DNA from: Dendrolimus kikuchii
Lineage: Eukaryota; Arthropoda; Insecta; Lepidoptera; Lasiocampidae
Reading direction: 5' to 3'
DNA: 64,000 nucleotides
Assembly: GCA_019925095.2 (NCBI GenBank)
Contig: CM034401.1
Coordinates: forward strand, 16,838,338-16,902,337
The position numbers were made by a program, and so were the translations under genes. This document shows positions 35,022 through 64,000 of this stretch, piece by piece. The notes beneath the pieces were generated by a model. That model did no database searches, was not told where the DNA came from, and saw only the letters and a program-made list of their open reading frames with translations. Each line of letters opens with the position of its first letter. Position 1 is the stretch's first letter.

Positions 35022-35270
35022 AATTCCGTGGCTGGCGTGAATATGTTGACATGTTCAAAATGTCAATTTTACAGGGGCGCAATTTTAAAGTTTGACTAGT
35101 AATGATAAATCGTGTTATTCTATTATTACCAAAGGAAGAATCTTAAAAAGTTATGAATATTTCGGACTGTCAATTTTATTCCTATAAAAACACAGGCGTA
35201 GGAAGTGTCAAAACGAATAAAAAAAAAGATGTATGTCGAGATATCAATGTATTCCCGCCAGCCACGGAAT
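35022..35270. mobile_element. TIR element (MITE), ~250 bp
   Basis: ATTCCGTGGCTGGCG at the left is matched by its inverse CGCCAGCCACGGAAT at 35256-35270. Similarity continues more weakly inward (GAATA..TTGA). Flanking TA at 35020-35021 and 35271-35272 suggests a TA duplication. It lies about 300 bp past the dpr stop codon and contains the nearest AATAAA on the dpr strand (35180-35175), so it could supply or disturb the dpr 3' end. Confidence 0.7.
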
Positions 35271-35577
35271 TAGTCTAATGGTTTCTGAGACACCGTGTAT
35301 ATAATTTTTCTAAGTATTTATCATTAAGAATTAATCAAATTGAAATATAAGAATCAAATTATTATTTAGCATGTAAGAGTCAAAAATCTGATTTCTAAAA
35401 ATTTACAACATCATGTATTAAAATGAATTCATTCCGAGAAAGGAAACCACTGCGTGAAACCTTTCAACCTTTACAAACTGATAATTAATCAATATAGTTT
35501 AGAATCGAAAACGTTTCTTTGCATAATTAAAAAAAAATCGTTTTATACTTTGAATAACCTATTTTGATTAATTCGAT

Positions 35578-63124
<27,547 letters not shown>

Positions 63125-63149
63125 TACGATAGACACCAGTCTCGAATAA

Positions 63150-64000
63150 CTGAAAAGAAAAACCTTGTTAATATACACAGAACTACCTGCTATTACGTTC
63201 GTATTCATTGAAAATTGAATTCTCGAAAACCTTGAAGATCAGACTACCTCGAATTGGTATTTACCAAATGTCTATTGACTTCAATCGATTCATTCTATTC
63301 AAGGGAAATGACGAGATCTGAAACGGGTTTAATATACATAAATGTCGGTATTCTATTACTTTGAACCTTTGAATTCGGGTAATTTTGATTCCAAATATAA
63401 AAATTTGAAAGTGGAAAAACGATGTAAACAAAATGGCGCAGGAGATTTTTTGAAAATGGAATAATCAACTTGTAGAATAAGAATACTTTTATAACTTTTG
63501 TAACGAGTTTTTGGTTTTCAGTTGTTTTTGGAACTTGGAAGATGACTCTTGTTGTCTAATTTTTAGTGAATGTGCACTAGATCAAACAATTCCTCGGCAC
63601 TCACGTTTTACAGGCGTTAGAATACGACATGCTGTCTCTCCGAAGGCTAAGGCGTTTCTAAACCGCCTGTTAGCATAGTAGGCTCGCCGATGATAAATAT
63701 ATTGTTACGAGTGCGGGACGATAATTCGTCGTAAAATGCCGTTGGAATTACTATAGAATTGATTAGAACTATACAAATACGTTTAACACAGGTACAAATA
63801 TAACCGGACGCAATAAGTCCAAATGTAATGCACAATTCAATAACACGCGCAAAGACCGGCACTAAAATGTACATGTCTTCACTCGCTTGTGTTATCGCTT
63901 TGACTGCCCCTCTCTCCATCCTGCCATCATTTTATACTTCACAAATATAAGTGTGCCCGCCCGTATCATCGACTTAATTTCCTAGAAATCGTAATCCGCA
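63150..64000. other. region upstream of dpr exon 1, intron or 5' UTR
   Basis: Begins at the acceptor of the signal-peptide exon. No further exon, promoter motif or repeat is recognisable. The 90-codon minus frame at 63919-63647 shows no signature. Confidence 0.4.

Overview
The window is eukaryotic and almost certainly lepidopteran (moth or butterfly). It is AT-rich, has long introns, and is packed with short non-autonomous transposable elements of kinds familiar from Lepidoptera: RTE-like LINE 3' ends with (TACA)n tails, R1/TRAS-like LINE remnants, Helitron derivatives ending in CTAG, and a roughly 310-bp SINE-like family with an A-rich tail. The order is inferred from this combination and from the one host gene found; species cannot be told.

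The only host gene I can support is on the minus strand: a complete coding region of a Dpr-family (defective proboscis extension response) two-Ig-domain cell-surface protein. It has six coding exons: 63124-63058, 54797-54598, 41868-41658, 39056-38929, 37178-37010 and 35708-35578. All five introns have GT..AG ends and compatible phases. The predicted protein is 301 residues: signal peptide, Ig1 split over exons 2-3, Ig2 split over exons 4-5, and a short hydrophobic C-terminus. A 5'-UTR splice acceptor sits just upstream of the ATG at 63150/63149, so the promoter and first exon lie further upstream, possibly outside the window.

Layout. Bases 1-35,500 form a gene-free region downstream (3') of the dpr gene. 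They hold R1-clade LINE ends (1.0-2.1, 10.6-11.3, 25.3-25.6 and 28.6-29.5 kb), SINE copies, Helitrons with RTE fragments nested in them, several TIR elements, a 35-bp minisatellite with a higher-order period (33 kb), and a curious array reading as collagen-like Gly-X-Y triplets (30.2 kb). From 35.5 to 63.2 kb is the dpr gene. Its introns carry at least eleven complete or partial SINE-family copies or tails on both strands, Helitrons, a hAT MITE with an 8-bp target duplication, a 703-bp TIR element, a 114-bp-arm fold-back, and a LINE with an intact 734-codon reverse transcriptase frame (58.5-60.7 kb, antisense to dpr). From 63.2 to 64.0 kb nothing is recognised.

The main biological story is in the mobile elements. 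The 310-bp SINE family shares its last ~80 bp with the 3' end of a LINE present at 52.6 kb, which suggests a SINE/LINE partnership. Both of its termini look like splice acceptors, on opposite strands. Short RTE 3' fragments have repeatedly inserted with 9-13-bp target duplications, twice within or beside a Helitron terminus.
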